In this document: positions 15,885-24,703 of the stretch, in pieces
Layout of the letters: each line of letters opens with the position of its first letter
How positions within the stretch are numbered: the first letter of the stretch is position 1
Origin: Sphingomonadales bacterium
Lineage (GTDB): Bacteria > Pseudomonadota > Alphaproteobacteria > Sphingomonadales > Sphingomonadaceae
Reading direction: 5' to 3'
DNA: 64,000 nucleotides
Assembly: GCA_027488785.1 (NCBI GenBank)
Contig: JAIYAY010000018.1
Coordinates: forward strand, 124,001 to 188,000
Position numbers and translations under genes: made by a program
Notes under the pieces: generated by a model
What the model was told of the DNA's origin: nothing
Database searches by the model: none
The model's input: only the letters and a program-made list of their open reading frames with translations

Positions 15885-18328
15885 CAGATTTTGATCCGTG
15901 CATTTGAAGGGTCATAAAGGGGCTTAAGCGAGGCGGTCACTGGGTAACGCACGCCCGCAATTTCGATTTCATAATCATCCGCGCCAATCGGGCCGACAAC
16001 ACCGCCATCCGCCGCCGTCACATAGCCAAGGCCACAAGACGCTCCGAGCGTATGGGCGTACATGCCCGAACGGATATATCCGGCGATCCGACCCCCCTGC
16101 CAGATCGGCTCATTATGGTAGAGCATTGGCTCGGGCGATTTCAGCAGGAATTGAACGAGCTTTTGCTTCAACCCCTCTTCCTTCTGCTTCACCAACGCTT
16201 CACGGCCGATAAAGCCGCCGGGCTTGTCCATCTTCACGGCAAAGCCAAGTCCAGCTTCCAAGGGCGTATCTTCATCGGTGATGTCATGGCCCCAATGGCG
16301 ATAGGCCTTTTCCATGCGCAACGCGTTGAGCGCATGGTAGCCGCAATGCTTCAGGCCGAAATTAGCGCCGGCAGCGACAATCTCATCATAAACGCCGGTC
16401 ATGAATTCGGTCGGAATATAGAGTTCCCAACCCAATTCGCCGACATAGGTGATGCGAGAGGCGCGGACGATGGCATAGCCCAGCTCAATTTCCTGGCTCG
16501 TCGCGAAGGGAAAAGCCTCATGCGATAAATCATTTGGGCAAATCGACTGTAGCAATGCACGCGCATTTGGTCCCATGATGGATATTACACCCATGGCAGA
16601 AGAAACATTGGTCAAAATGGCATGCGCATCGTCAGGAATATGCCGCGATAGCCAGTTGAAATCCTTCGTTTCTGTCTCGGCCCCAGTGACGATGAGATAG
16701 GCCGTCTGCGACAGTCGGGTGACCGTCAAATCCGCCTCAATCCCACCCTTATCATTGAGCCATTGGGTATAGATCAGCTTGCCAGGTGCGACATCAACAT
16801 CATTGGCGCACACGCGGTTCAGGACGGCGCAGGCATCGCGCCCTTCCAACCGAAATTTGGCAAAGGAGCTTTGGTCAAACAGGCCCACGGCCTCCCGCAC
16901 GGCCTTGCATTCTTCGGCATTGGCCTCAAACCAGTTTTGGCGGCCATAGCTATATTCATATTTGGGCGTGCTGCCCGGCGCACCATACCAATTGGGGCGC
17001 TCCCAGCCAAAAGCCTCGCCATGGCAGGCACCGGCCGCGACAAGACGATCATGAATGGCGGAACGGCGGACGCCGCGCGCGGTTTCATATTGCTTGAAAG
17101 GATAATGCGTTGCGTACAGCAGCCCAAGGCTCTCGGTTACGCGTTCGCGCAGATATTTGCGGTTGATCTGAAACGGCATGTTGCGCCGAATGTCTACCGT
17201 CCAGAGATCCGCTGGCGGAATACCATCACGGATCCAATCGGCCATGACCTTGCCAACGCCCCCTGCGGATTGCAGGCCGATAGAGTTAAGTCCTGCCGCA
17301 ACAAAGCAGCCCTTCAACTCAGCGCTTTCACCCAGATGATAGCGCACGTCGGGGGTAAAACTTTCGGGGCCACAGAAGAATTTTTGGATCCCCGCTTTTT
17401 CCAACGCAGGCACGCGCCGCATGGCATCCATCAACAAGGGTTCAAAATGCTCAAAGCTGCCGGCAATTTCGTCAAAGCAGAAATCTTCTGAAATGCCGTC
17501 CATGCCCCAAGGCCGGGCATTAGGTTCAAATGCACCGACGAGCAGCTTACCCGCATCATATTTATAATAGCCGCAATAATCATAATCGCGCAGCACAGGG
17601 AGCGTGTTGTCGATCCCCTCCACCCCTTCGAACAGAACATAATAATGTTCACATGCATGCAAGGGCGCAGCCACACCAATGCTTGCAGCTAGATCGCGTG
17701 TCCACATGCCGCCGCAAATCACGACATAATCGGCGTCAATCGAACCATCTGCCGTGTCAACGCCCGTCACGCGTTCTCCATTATGGCGAATTTTGGTGAC
17801 TTTCGTGTTTTCAAATATTTTAGCGCCGCCCGTGCGTGCGCCTTTGGCCAGCGCCTGGGTGATATCTACGGCATTGGCATAGCCATCGCTCGGAATATGG
17901 ATACCGCCGACCACATCATCGACATTGACGATGTTCGCGAGTTCTTTGATCTCTTCCGGTGTCACAACATGGACGGGAAGGTCAAAAACTTTCGCCATTG
18001 AGGCGCTACGTTTCAGCTCTTCAAACCGTTCCGCATTCGTCGCCATTGATATGGAGCCACATTGCCGATAGCCCGTCGCTTGTCCTGTTTCGGCTTCCAG
18101 CCCGCGATACAGTTCGCCAGTATATTTGGCGAGCTTGGTCATGTTGATCGAGGGACGCAATTGCCCCACCAGACCAGCCGCATGCCATGTTGTCCCGCTG
18201 GTCAGCTGCTTGCGTTCCAGCAAAACAACATCGTCCCAGCCGATCTTGGTCAGGTGATAGGCAATGGAGCAGCCGATAACACCGCCGCCAACAATGACGA
18301 CCCGCGCCTTTTTGGGAAGTTCAGCCAC
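15884..18328 (-). CDS. Sarcosine dehydrogenase-like FAD/folate enzyme
   Basis: An 814-residue two-part enzyme: an N-terminal FAD-dependent DAO domain (VIVGGGVIGCS at residues 11-21) and a C-terminal GCV_T aminomethyltransferase-like folate domain. LTSGTTWHAAG places His49 at the position that covalently binds FAD in this family. LRPS after the motif, CGPESFTPD, and GGIEADLTVTRL agree better with mitochondrial sarcosine dehydrogenase than with dimethylglycine dehydrogenase. It would oxidise an N-methyl group and pass it to tetrahydrofolate as methylene-THF. It overlaps the Rieske start by 1 base and follows its paralogue by 4 bases. Confidence 0.82.
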   Translation of the reverse strand: MAELPKKARVVIVGGGVIGCSIAYHLTKIGWDDVVLLERKQLTSGTTWHAAGLVGQLRPSINMTKLAKYTGELYRGLEAETGQATGYRQCGSISMATNAERFEELKRSASMAKVFDLPVHVVTPEEIKELANIVNVDDVVGGIHIPSDGYANAVDITQALAKGARTGGAKIFENTKVTKIRHNGERVTGVDTADGSIDADYVVICGGMWTRDLAASIGVAAPLHACEHYYVLFEGVEGIDNTLPVLRDYDYCGYYKYDAGKLLVGAFEPNARPWGMDGISEDFCFDEIAGSFEHFEPLLMDAMRRVPALEKAGIQKFFCGPESFTPDVRYHLGESAELKGCFVAAGLNSIGLQSAGGVGKVMADWIRDGIPPADLWTVDIRRNMPFQINRKYLRERVTESLGLLYATHYPFKQYETARGVRRSAIHDRLVAAGACHGEAFGWERPNWYGAPGSTPKYEYSYGRQNWFEANAEECKAVREAVGLFDQSSFAKFRLEGRDACAVLNRVCANDVDVAPGKLIYTQWLNDKGGIEADLTVTRLSQTAYLIVTGAETETKDFNWLSRHIPDDAHAILTNVSSAMGVISIMGPNARALLQSICPNDLSHEAFPFATSQEIELGYAIVRASRITYVGELGWELYIPTEFMTGVYDEIVAAGANFGLKHCGYHALNALRMEKAYRHWGHDITDEDTPLEAGLGFAVKMDKPGGFIGREALVKQKEEGLKQKLVQFLLKSPEPMLYHNEPIWQGGRIAGYIRSGMYAHTLGASCGLGYVTAADGGVVGPIGADDYEIEIAGVRYPVTASLKPLYDPSNARIKI

Positions 18329-18332
18329 TATA

Positions 18333-20750
18333 TTATACCTTCATCTTTGCGTTATCAGCATCATATGCGGGATGCTCTAACACCGTTCCAACGCGCCGCT
18401 CGCCCTGCAGCATGATATCAAAACGCGACCCTGGCGCAGCATTTTCAAGCGGTACGCAGGCAAAGAACAAGCTTTTTCCTACGCGGTGGCCATAACCACC
18501 TGACGTCGTCAGGCCGATGCATTGGTCGCCAACCAAACATGGTTCTGCGCCGCGCACGTCGACATTGGAAGCATCCACCTCACCATAAACTATGCGGAAA
18601 CGGTCGGGTGCATCCAGAGTTGCCTGCTTGCCGACAAAGTCATCCTTGTTGAAATTGATGAAACGCAGCATGTCGGCTTCAATCATTGTCAATTCGTTGG
18701 TGAGTTCCGAGCCCCAAGCCTTATAAGCTTTTTCGACCCGCATCGTATTTGCGGCATATAGGCCGTAATTGACGATTCCATATTCTTGCCCAGCATCCCA
18801 AACAGCATCGTACAACGCTGCAAGATCTTCCATGGCCGGATGCAGTTCCCACCCAAGTTCACCGGCATAAGACACCCGCAGTGCGCGCATTTTTATGCCT
18901 GCGATTGTGATTTCTTGACCGCTTAACCAGCGGAAACCTTCATTCGTTAAGTCCGCATCGGTGAGCTTTGCCAACACATCGCGCGAACGCGGGCCGTTCA
19001 TCACCAGCACGCCAAGGTCCATCGTCAAATTGCGGATGGTTACATTCTCATGCGGCAATTTGCTTTGGATCAGCAAATCCCAATCGCGCTGCTCGGCAGC
19101 CGCTGCCGACAAGCAGTAAAAATGATCATCGGCAAAGCGGGTGACCGTCATTTCGCCATAAATACGACCCTGAACCGACAATGGGTGAACCAAGCCGATA
19201 CCGCCCAACTTTTTAGGCATGCGGTTAGCGCAAATACGATTGAGGAAAGCCTCCGCATCAGGACCGCAGACATCATATTTGGCAAAGCCGGACAGATCGA
19301 GTACGCCAACGCCTTCGGCAACAGCTTTCACTTCGGCTGCGACCGCGTCAAAGCTGTTGGTTCGTTGGTAACCGCCTTGCTCCTCTGCCCCATCAAGCGC
19401 GAAATATTTCGGACGCTCCCAGCCATAGGTTTCGCCATAGACAGCTCCAGCCGAGAGCAACTTGCCATATAATGCGCTGGTCTTTTGTGGACGGCCATCG
19501 GGCTCTTCTTCGCCGGGAAGCCGGGTCGTAAACGTCATCCGGTAATCCAGGAATACTTTGTCGCGGCTGTAGTTTTCGTCCGCATAAGGGCCATAACGGC
19601 GCGGGTCGAACTCAGTCATGTTGATGTCGGCATCACCAAACACCATCCATTGCGCCATATATTTGCCAGCACCGCCACCTTGCGCAATACCAAAGCTCGT
19701 ACCGCAACAATGCCAGAAGTTTCTCAGCCCTACAGCCGGCCCCAATAATGGCCCACCATCTGGCGTATGCGGGATAGCGCCATTGACAAAGCGCCTCAGG
19801 CCAACCTCGCCAAATATCGGCATGCGTTCAATCGCGCGCTCAAGCCATGGTGCAATCCGCTCCAGATCTTCGGGAAATAGCTCGCTGGTCGAATCCCATT
19901 CGGGGTGACCGCCGCGTGGCGCCCACGCCTCGACCAAACCTGTGTTTTCATAAACGCCGATCAGGCCGCTTTTCTGTTCTTGACGGAAGTAACCCGATAC
20001 ATGCGGGCACCGCATAACTGGGATTTCTTCTTCGCGATCCTTAAATGCAGGAATGGGATCGGTGACGACATAATGATGTTCCATATTGGTCACCGGAATA
20101 TCAATGCCCGCCATTTGCGCGATTTGCCGCGCGTAGCAACCTGCGGCATTGACGACAATTTCCGCGCGGACGGTGCCTTTTTCGGTCTCGACATCCCATT
20201 CGCCTGTCGGCAATTGCGTAAGACCCGTCACCCGGTTCTTCCGGACGATCTTTGCACCCATATTTTTCGCACCAATGGCAAGCGCATTGCAAATACCCGA
20301 TGGGTCAGCATGTCCGTCTTCGGTAGTACGCGCGCCAGCAATGACCCCGTCGAGTGTCATAAACGGATTATGGCGCAGAATTTCCTCTGGCGGGATGATT
20401 TCCATATCAAATCCGATGATTTTGGAAAAACCCTGTATGTAACGCATCCACGCCAACTCGCGCTCGTTGGTCGCAAGGCGAATGCCACCGGATTTATGCC
20501 AGCTGACATATTGTCCTGTCAGCCCTTCCAGCTGGGGGTACAGCTGATTGCTATAGGCATGCATTTTGGCGAGATTGTAGCTACCGGTAATGTTCGGACA
20601 TTGCCCGGCGGCATGCCAGGTGGAACCGGACGTAAGCTCGTCCTTTTCAATCAACAAGCAGTCGGTCCAACCCAGTTCGGCAAGATGGTAAAGCAACGAA
20701 GCTCCCATTATGCCGCCGCCAATGATGACAACCCGCGCCGATGTTTGCAT
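18333..20750 (-). CDS. Dimethylglycine dehydrogenase-like FAD/folate enzyme
   Basis: An 805-residue paralogue of the next gene: DAO domain with VIIGGGIMGAS at residues 8-18, covalent-FAD His46 in GSTWHAAG, then a GCV_T folate domain. Several stretches resemble mammalian dimethylglycine dehydrogenase rather than sarcosine dehydrogenase: GEWDVETEKG, VVNAAGCYAR, and GRIYGEMTVTR where sarcosine dehydrogenases have a GGxxxDLTV pattern. It likely removes a methyl from N,N-dimethylglycine or an analogue and transfers it to tetrahydrofolate. It is first in the operon, so the order is dehydrogenase, dehydrogenase, oxygenase, MDR. Confidence 0.82.
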   Translation of the reverse strand: MQTSARVVIIGGGIMGASLLYHLAELGWTDCLLIEKDELTSGSTWHAAGQCPNITGSYNLAKMHAYSNQLYPQLEGLTGQYVSWHKSGGIRLATNERELAWMRYIQGFSKIIGFDMEIIPPEEILRHNPFMTLDGVIAGARTTEDGHADPSGICNALAIGAKNMGAKIVRKNRVTGLTQLPTGEWDVETEKGTVRAEIVVNAAGCYARQIAQMAGIDIPVTNMEHHYVVTDPIPAFKDREEEIPVMRCPHVSGYFRQEQKSGLIGVYENTGLVEAWAPRGGHPEWDSTSELFPEDLERIAPWLERAIERMPIFGEVGLRRFVNGAIPHTPDGGPLLGPAVGLRNFWHCCGTSFGIAQGGGAGKYMAQWMVFGDADINMTEFDPRRYGPYADENYSRDKVFLDYRMTFTTRLPGEEEPDGRPQKTSALYGKLLSAGAVYGETYGWERPKYFALDGAEEQGGYQRTNSFDAVAAEVKAVAEGVGVLDLSGFAKYDVCGPDAEAFLNRICANRMPKKLGGIGLVHPLSVQGRIYGEMTVTRFADDHFYCLSAAAAEQRDWDLLIQSKLPHENVTIRNLTMDLGVLVMNGPRSRDVLAKLTDADLTNEGFRWLSGQEITIAGIKMRALRVSYAGELGWELHPAMEDLAALYDAVWDAGQEYGIVNYGLYAANTMRVEKAYKAWGSELTNELTMIEADMLRFINFNKDDFVGKQATLDAPDRFRIVYGEVDASNVDVRGAEPCLVGDQCIGLTTSGGYGHRVGKSLFFACVPLENAAPGSRFDIMLQGERRVGTVLEHPAYDADNAKMKV

Positions 20751-20913
20751 GAATGCCGTGCTCCTTAAGGCGTTAAATCAACCGAACCTTATGGCGGGAT
20801 TGCGGTAAGGCACAAATGGGGAATATGACGGGATTGGTTAAAAAAATTTTTGGATGCCAGCCGCCTGTGCCTGTAAGGAAAGCGTCGTGGTTTCAATAAG
20901 GGAAAGTTCGACT
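20751..20913. promoter_or_regulatory. Divergent promoter region
   Basis: The 163 bases between the divergent dimethylglycine dehydrogenase-like operon and the SDR gene must hold promoters for both. A weak inverted repeat (CCTTA at 20787-20791, TAAGG at 20806-20810) and an A/T tract near 20840-20852 are visible; no confident -35/-10 pair could be assigned. Confidence 0.4.
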
Positions 20914-21678
20914 ATGCGGGTTGCGTTGATTACAGGTGCTGCACAAGGTGTCGGCTATACAACCGCGAAGACGTTTGCGGCGATGGGATATCATGTCGTC
21001 TTGACAGATGTGCAGCCGCTTGATGCGCAAATCGAGACGCTATCGGCACTTGGCGGTAGCGTTTCCGCCCTGTCGGGTGACATTTCATCGGAAACTTTCG
21101 TAACCGAACTGGCCGAAAAAGTTGCGCGCGATCACACCGCAGTCGATGTCCTTGTGAATAATGCCGGTATCAGCATGATATGTCCCGCTGAAGACACAAG
21201 CCTTGATCAATGGCAACGCGTCATGAACATCAATTTGACCGGACCGTTTTTATTGTGCCGCGCATTTGGTAAGCAAATGTTGGCGCGTCAGCGGGGCAAT
21301 ATTGTCAACGTCGCCTCGATTGCCGGCTTGCACGGCGTTATTGACCGTTCGGCCTATAATGCCTCAAAACATGGGCTGATTGGATTAACACGCACGCTTG
21401 CCGCTGAATGGGGCAGTCGCGGCGTGCGGGTAAACGCTATATGTCCCGGCTGGATTAAAACCGAAATGGATGCAGCAGACCAAGGTTCAGGCGCCTATTC
21501 CGATGCAGACATTGTTAACCGCGTGCCCATGGGCCGTTTTGCAAAACCCGAGGATGTCGCGCGCGCAATTGCGTTTCTGGCGCAGGAAGACAGCTTCGTA
21601 AACGGCGTTAGCCTGCCCGTAGACGGCGGATGGGTCGCCGATGCCAGTTGGGATGCGCTTCGTTTAAAAAAGCGGTGA
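20914..21678 (+). CDS. Short-chain dehydrogenase/reductase
   Basis: A 254-residue classical SDR. The cofactor motif TGAAQGVG is at residues 7-14, the structural NNAGIS follows near 86, and the catalytic set is Ser in VASIAG, Tyr and Lys in YNASKHG. The C-terminal signature VNGVSLPVDGGW is typical of FabG-like/glucose dehydrogenase-like enzymes. An acidic residue after strand 2 (LTDVQ) suggests NAD(H) preference. ATG 20914 is behind AAGGGAAAG. It is divergent from the demethylating dehydrogenase operon and may handle an alcohol or hydroxy acid from that pathway, but the substrate is unknown. Confidence 0.85.
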   Translation: MRVALITGAAQGVGYTTAKTFAAMGYHVVLTDVQPLDAQIETLSALGGSVSALSGDISSETFVTELAEKVARDHTAVDVLVNNAGISMICPAEDTSLDQWQRVMNINLTGPFLLCRAFGKQMLARQRGNIVNVASIAGLHGVIDRSAYNASKHGLIGLTRTLAAEWGSRGVRVNAICPGWIKTEMDAADQGSGAYSDADIVNRVPMGRFAKPEDVARAIAFLAQEDSFVNGVSLPVDGGWVADASWDALRLKKR

Positions 21679-21806
21679 AGGAATTTACATAGCTTTTGGT
21701 GATCGCGCGTGTAAGATGAGTCCTTCTGGACCGTCATAGCATAGTCACAGTTCTTATCTATCGTCCAAAGATCAGAGATGTTGTCTTAACAGCAAAGCGA
21801 AGCCCA

Positions 21807-22589
21807 ATGACGACGATTTCGATTTCGATCCGGAAGTTAGATTTTCAAGCCTATGTCCTGTGCCTTATCCGAGTGCTGTGGATCGGGCTGCCATTGGCAA
21901 TATTGCTACCACTTCACCTCGTCTGGCATTTGCTGAAACTACCATCACCATGGGCAATGCTGTTCCTGCGCATTTGTTCGCGTGCGCTCGGCGCGCGGGT
22001 CACCGTCTACGGAAAGCCATTGCGAAAAGATGTGTTTTTTGTCGCCAATCATATCTCATGGCACGATATCCCGATTTTGGCGGGAATCACCGGCTCATCT
22101 TTTGTGGCGCAGGACGGCGTTAGGGATTGGCCTGTCATTGGTTGGCTCGCAAAGCTGAACCGCACCATTTTCATAAGCCGCACGGAAAAACAAAATGTGT
22201 CGCAGCAAGTGGCGGAATTGCGCCAAGCTATTGCAGAAAATTGGTCTGTGACGCTTTTCCCAGAAGGCACAACGTCCGATGGGCTTGGGCTTTTGCCGTT
22301 CAAACAATCCTTGTTTGCGACCTTGGCTCCGCCACCCAAACCGATGATGATTCAACCTGTGCTGCTCGATTTCGGCCATGACGGCCGGGATATAGCTTGG
22401 ATAGGCGAAGAAACGGGTTGGGAAAGTGCGTGGCGCGCGTTTACTCGGCCTGGCAGCTATGAGGTTGGTGTCCATTTTCTCGAACCATTCGACCCCGGTG
22501 CGCTGGCGGACCGCAAACTTGTGTGCGCCCTTGCACGGTCACGGTTGGCCGAGGCATTATCTGCACAGCTTGGTTACGACGTGCACTAA
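21807..22589 (+). CDS. 1-acyl-sn-glycerol-3-phosphate acyltransferase family protein
   Basis: PlsC-type acyltransferase of 260 residues. A hydrophobic N-terminal segment (residues about 15-50) would anchor it in the inner membrane. The catalytic NHISWHD (HX4D) motif is near residue 76 and the glycerol-phosphate-binding FPEGTTSDG block near 152. It acylates lysophosphatidate or a related lipid (ornithine lipid acyltransferases share the fold). It has no clear link to the neighbouring catabolic genes and looks like a core gene between them. Confidence 0.85.
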   Translation: MTTISISIRKLDFQAYVLCLIRVLWIGLPLAILLPLHLVWHLLKLPSPWAMLFLRICSRALGARVTVYGKPLRKDVFFVANHISWHDIPILAGITGSSFVAQDGVRDWPVIGWLAKLNRTIFISRTEKQNVSQQVAELRQAIAENWSVTLFPEGTTSDGLGLLPFKQSLFATLAPPPKPMMIQPVLLDFGHDGRDIAWIGEETGWESAWRAFTRPGSYEVGVHFLEPFDPGALADRKLVCALARSRLAEALSAQLGYDVH

Positions 22590-22735
22590 AGCAGCAAGCC
22601 GCGCTTACGCACGCTTAAGAATAGCAAAATAATTCACCCAATCGGCCAAATTTTTCAATTGTGGCCGCGCATCGACGGCGCTCTAACTTTTTCAATCGGC
22701 GGGTAACGCTTCTTGAAAAACAATTGGGTGTAATC

Positions 22736-23689
22736 ATGAAAATCGGATTTATCGGGCTTGGCAATGTCGGCGGAAAACTGGCGGGAAGCCTCATCCGTAA
22801 CGGGCATGATGTGACTGTCCGTGATCTTGATGACACTTTAGTCGCCGAATATGTCGCACGCGGCGCAAAGTCGGCTGCATCGCCCAAGGAATTGGGGGAA
22901 AAGGTTGATCTGATCGTCACATGCCTGCCCTCACCCGCTGCCAGTGCGGCCGTGGCCGAAGGGGCAGATGGCTTTTTGCAGATTATGCGTCCCGGCCAAG
23001 TCTGGCTGGAAATGAGCACGACCGATTATAGCGAAATCATCCGCTTAGGGGCGCTGGTGGAAGCGCGCGGCGCGATGTTTATGGAGTGCCCAGTTTCGGG
23101 GGGATGCCACCGTGCCGATACGGGCAATATCGCGATTTTCGCAGGTGGCCCCCGTGCAGCCTTTGAATTTGTTCTTCCTGTGCTGACTACAATGGGCCGT
23201 CGCATCTTGCACACAGGCGATTTGGGCACAGCTTCTCAGTTGAAGGTGATGACCAATTATCTGTGCACCGTGCATCTAGTTGCACTCGCCGAAGCCTTAA
23301 CGACTTGCAAGGCCATTGGGCTCGACATGAACACGACCTATGAGGCGATCAAAATCTCATCCGGCAACAGCTTTGTGCATGAAACCGAAAGCCAGGTCAT
23401 CCTTAACGGAAGCCGCGATATCAATTTCACCATGGATCTGGTGTCGAAGGATATTGGCTTGTTTGACAAAATTGCACAGGAAGCCGGTGTTCCGGTAGAA
23501 ATGTCTCCGCTGATTGTGCGCCTCTTCAAAGAAGCAGAGGCCAATTACGGGTCGCGCGAATTTTCACCCAATATCATTCGTCGTTATGAAGAGCCCTTGG
23601 GGCTCAAGGTTCTTGGCACAGGCTTTCCTGACCAAATGGTCGATGATGAACCCGAAGAACGCGGGTACGAAGTCGTTCCCAAACGCTAA
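22736..23689 (+). CDS. 3-hydroxyisobutyrate dehydrogenase family NAD(P) oxidoreductase
   Basis: A 317-residue beta-hydroxyacid dehydrogenase. The Rossmann motif IGFIGLGNVGG opens the protein, the substrate-binding CPVSGG motif is near residue 120, and the catalytic lysine block TASQLKVMTNYL is near residue 170. Family members reduce or oxidise 3-hydroxyisobutyrate, tartronate semialdehyde or similar. ATG 22736 is behind GGGTG. The C-terminal tail is about 20 residues longer than typical. It may act on a semialdehyde or hydroxy acid formed in the surrounding pathways; this is inference. Confidence 0.82.
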   Translation: MKIGFIGLGNVGGKLAGSLIRNGHDVTVRDLDDTLVAEYVARGAKSAASPKELGEKVDLIVTCLPSPAASAAVAEGADGFLQIMRPGQVWLEMSTTDYSEIIRLGALVEARGAMFMECPVSGGCHRADTGNIAIFAGGPRAAFEFVLPVLTTMGRRILHTGDLGTASQLKVMTNYLCTVHLVALAEALTTCKAIGLDMNTTYEAIKISSGNSFVHETESQVILNGSRDINFTMDLVSKDIGLFDKIAQEAGVPVEMSPLIVRLFKEAEANYGSREFSPNIIRRYEEPLGLKVLGTGFPDQMVDDEPEERGYEVVPKR

Positions 23690-23698
23690 GGGCAGAGC

Positions 23699-24634
23699 CT
23701 AGCTAGCCGCAACCTTCACCGGCTGGCTATCTGCGACATTTTTGGCGACCCAATCCATGAACGTACGGATTCGTGGGTTTTCCCGCATATCTTTGCGGCA
23801 GATTAAGCCCCACGCACCGGGGCAAACGGCCTTATGCGCGATCGGCTGCACCAACCGTCCGGCGGCTATATCCTGATCCACAAACGGGCCGTTGACCAGA
23901 GCTATCCCTTCACCGTTGAGTGCCATTTCGAGTGCAACCGCCAAAGTATCAACCATCAGATACGGCACGGATGGTTCAAACTCGACGCCGGCGGAAGCAA
24001 ACCAAGTCTCCCAATTTTGTACTTCAGTATAAATGGCAACAAGAGGTTTGGTCATCAACTGTTGTGATGTCGGCTTTTGGCCCATGGCCGCGGCTACCTC
24101 AGGACTGCATACCGGGAATAAGGCATATTCGTATAATGGCACCCAATGAAACTTGGCTGGGTCGGGTTCAGTTGCGCAATAGACCAATCCGACATCAGCA
24201 TGCACATCATCAAATTCCCATTCAACCGCGCATGTATTGAGCGTAAGTTTGATTTCGGGATGATCGGCGAGAAATTGAGGTACGCGCTTTGCAAGCCAGC
24301 GGATAGATGCCGTCACATAGGTTTGTACCCGAAGCGGTTTATCCAAGGCATTGCGATGAACTTCTTCGACGCCCTCCAACAACGATTCAAACGCGGCCCG
24401 CACATAAGGGTAGAGCACCTTGCCCTCTTCGGTCGAGACAATGTGGCGTCCTTCTTGAACGAACAAAGTAACGCCAAGTGCATCTTCGATGAGTTGGACT
24501 TGATGGCTGACCGCAGGATGTGTCAGGCAAAGCTCATCCGCCGCATCACGGATACTCTGGTGACGGGTGGCTGCTTCAAAGCCTTTTAAAGCTTTTAAAG
24601 GCGGCAGTTGCTTTAGGTCAATCTTCGAATGCAT
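23699..24634 (-). CDS. LysR family regulator (GcvA-like)
   Basis: A 311-residue LysR-type regulator. The N-terminal helix-turn-helix is LPPLKALKGFEAATRHQSIRD-like with LTHPAVSHQVQLIEDALG, characteristic of the GcvA subgroup, and a periplasmic-binding-protein-like effector domain fills the rest. ATG 24634 follows GGGGAGGGAG; an in-frame GTG two codons upstream is less well spaced. It lies 69 bases downstream of the GMC oxidoreductase in the same direction and converges with the hydroxyisobutyrate dehydrogenase-like gene. Its target is probably one of these flanking operons. Confidence 0.88.
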   Translation of the reverse strand: MHSKIDLKQLPPLKALKGFEAATRHQSIRDAADELCLTHPAVSHQVQLIEDALGVTLFVQEGRHIVSTEEGKVLYPYVRAAFESLLEGVEEVHRNALDKPLRVQTYVTASIRWLAKRVPQFLADHPEIKLTLNTCAVEWEFDDVHADVGLVYCATEPDPAKFHWVPLYEYALFPVCSPEVAAAMGQKPTSQQLMTKPLVAIYTEVQNWETWFASAGVEFEPSVPYLMVDTLAVALEMALNGEGIALVNGPFVDQDIAAGRLVQPIAHKAVCPGAWGLICRKDMRENPRIRTFMDWVAKNVADSQPVKVAAS

Positions 24635-24703
24635 CGCCACTCCCTCCCCAGATTCGCGTAGCCCAATAAGAATAGCACAGCGGGAAAGGACTGGTAAATT
24701 AAA

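Noticed and set aside
19905-20768. Open frame of 287 codons on the plus strand
   Set aside because: It is wholly antisense to the dimethylglycine dehydrogenase-like gene, shows no domain and follows that gene's codon structure, so it is a shadow.
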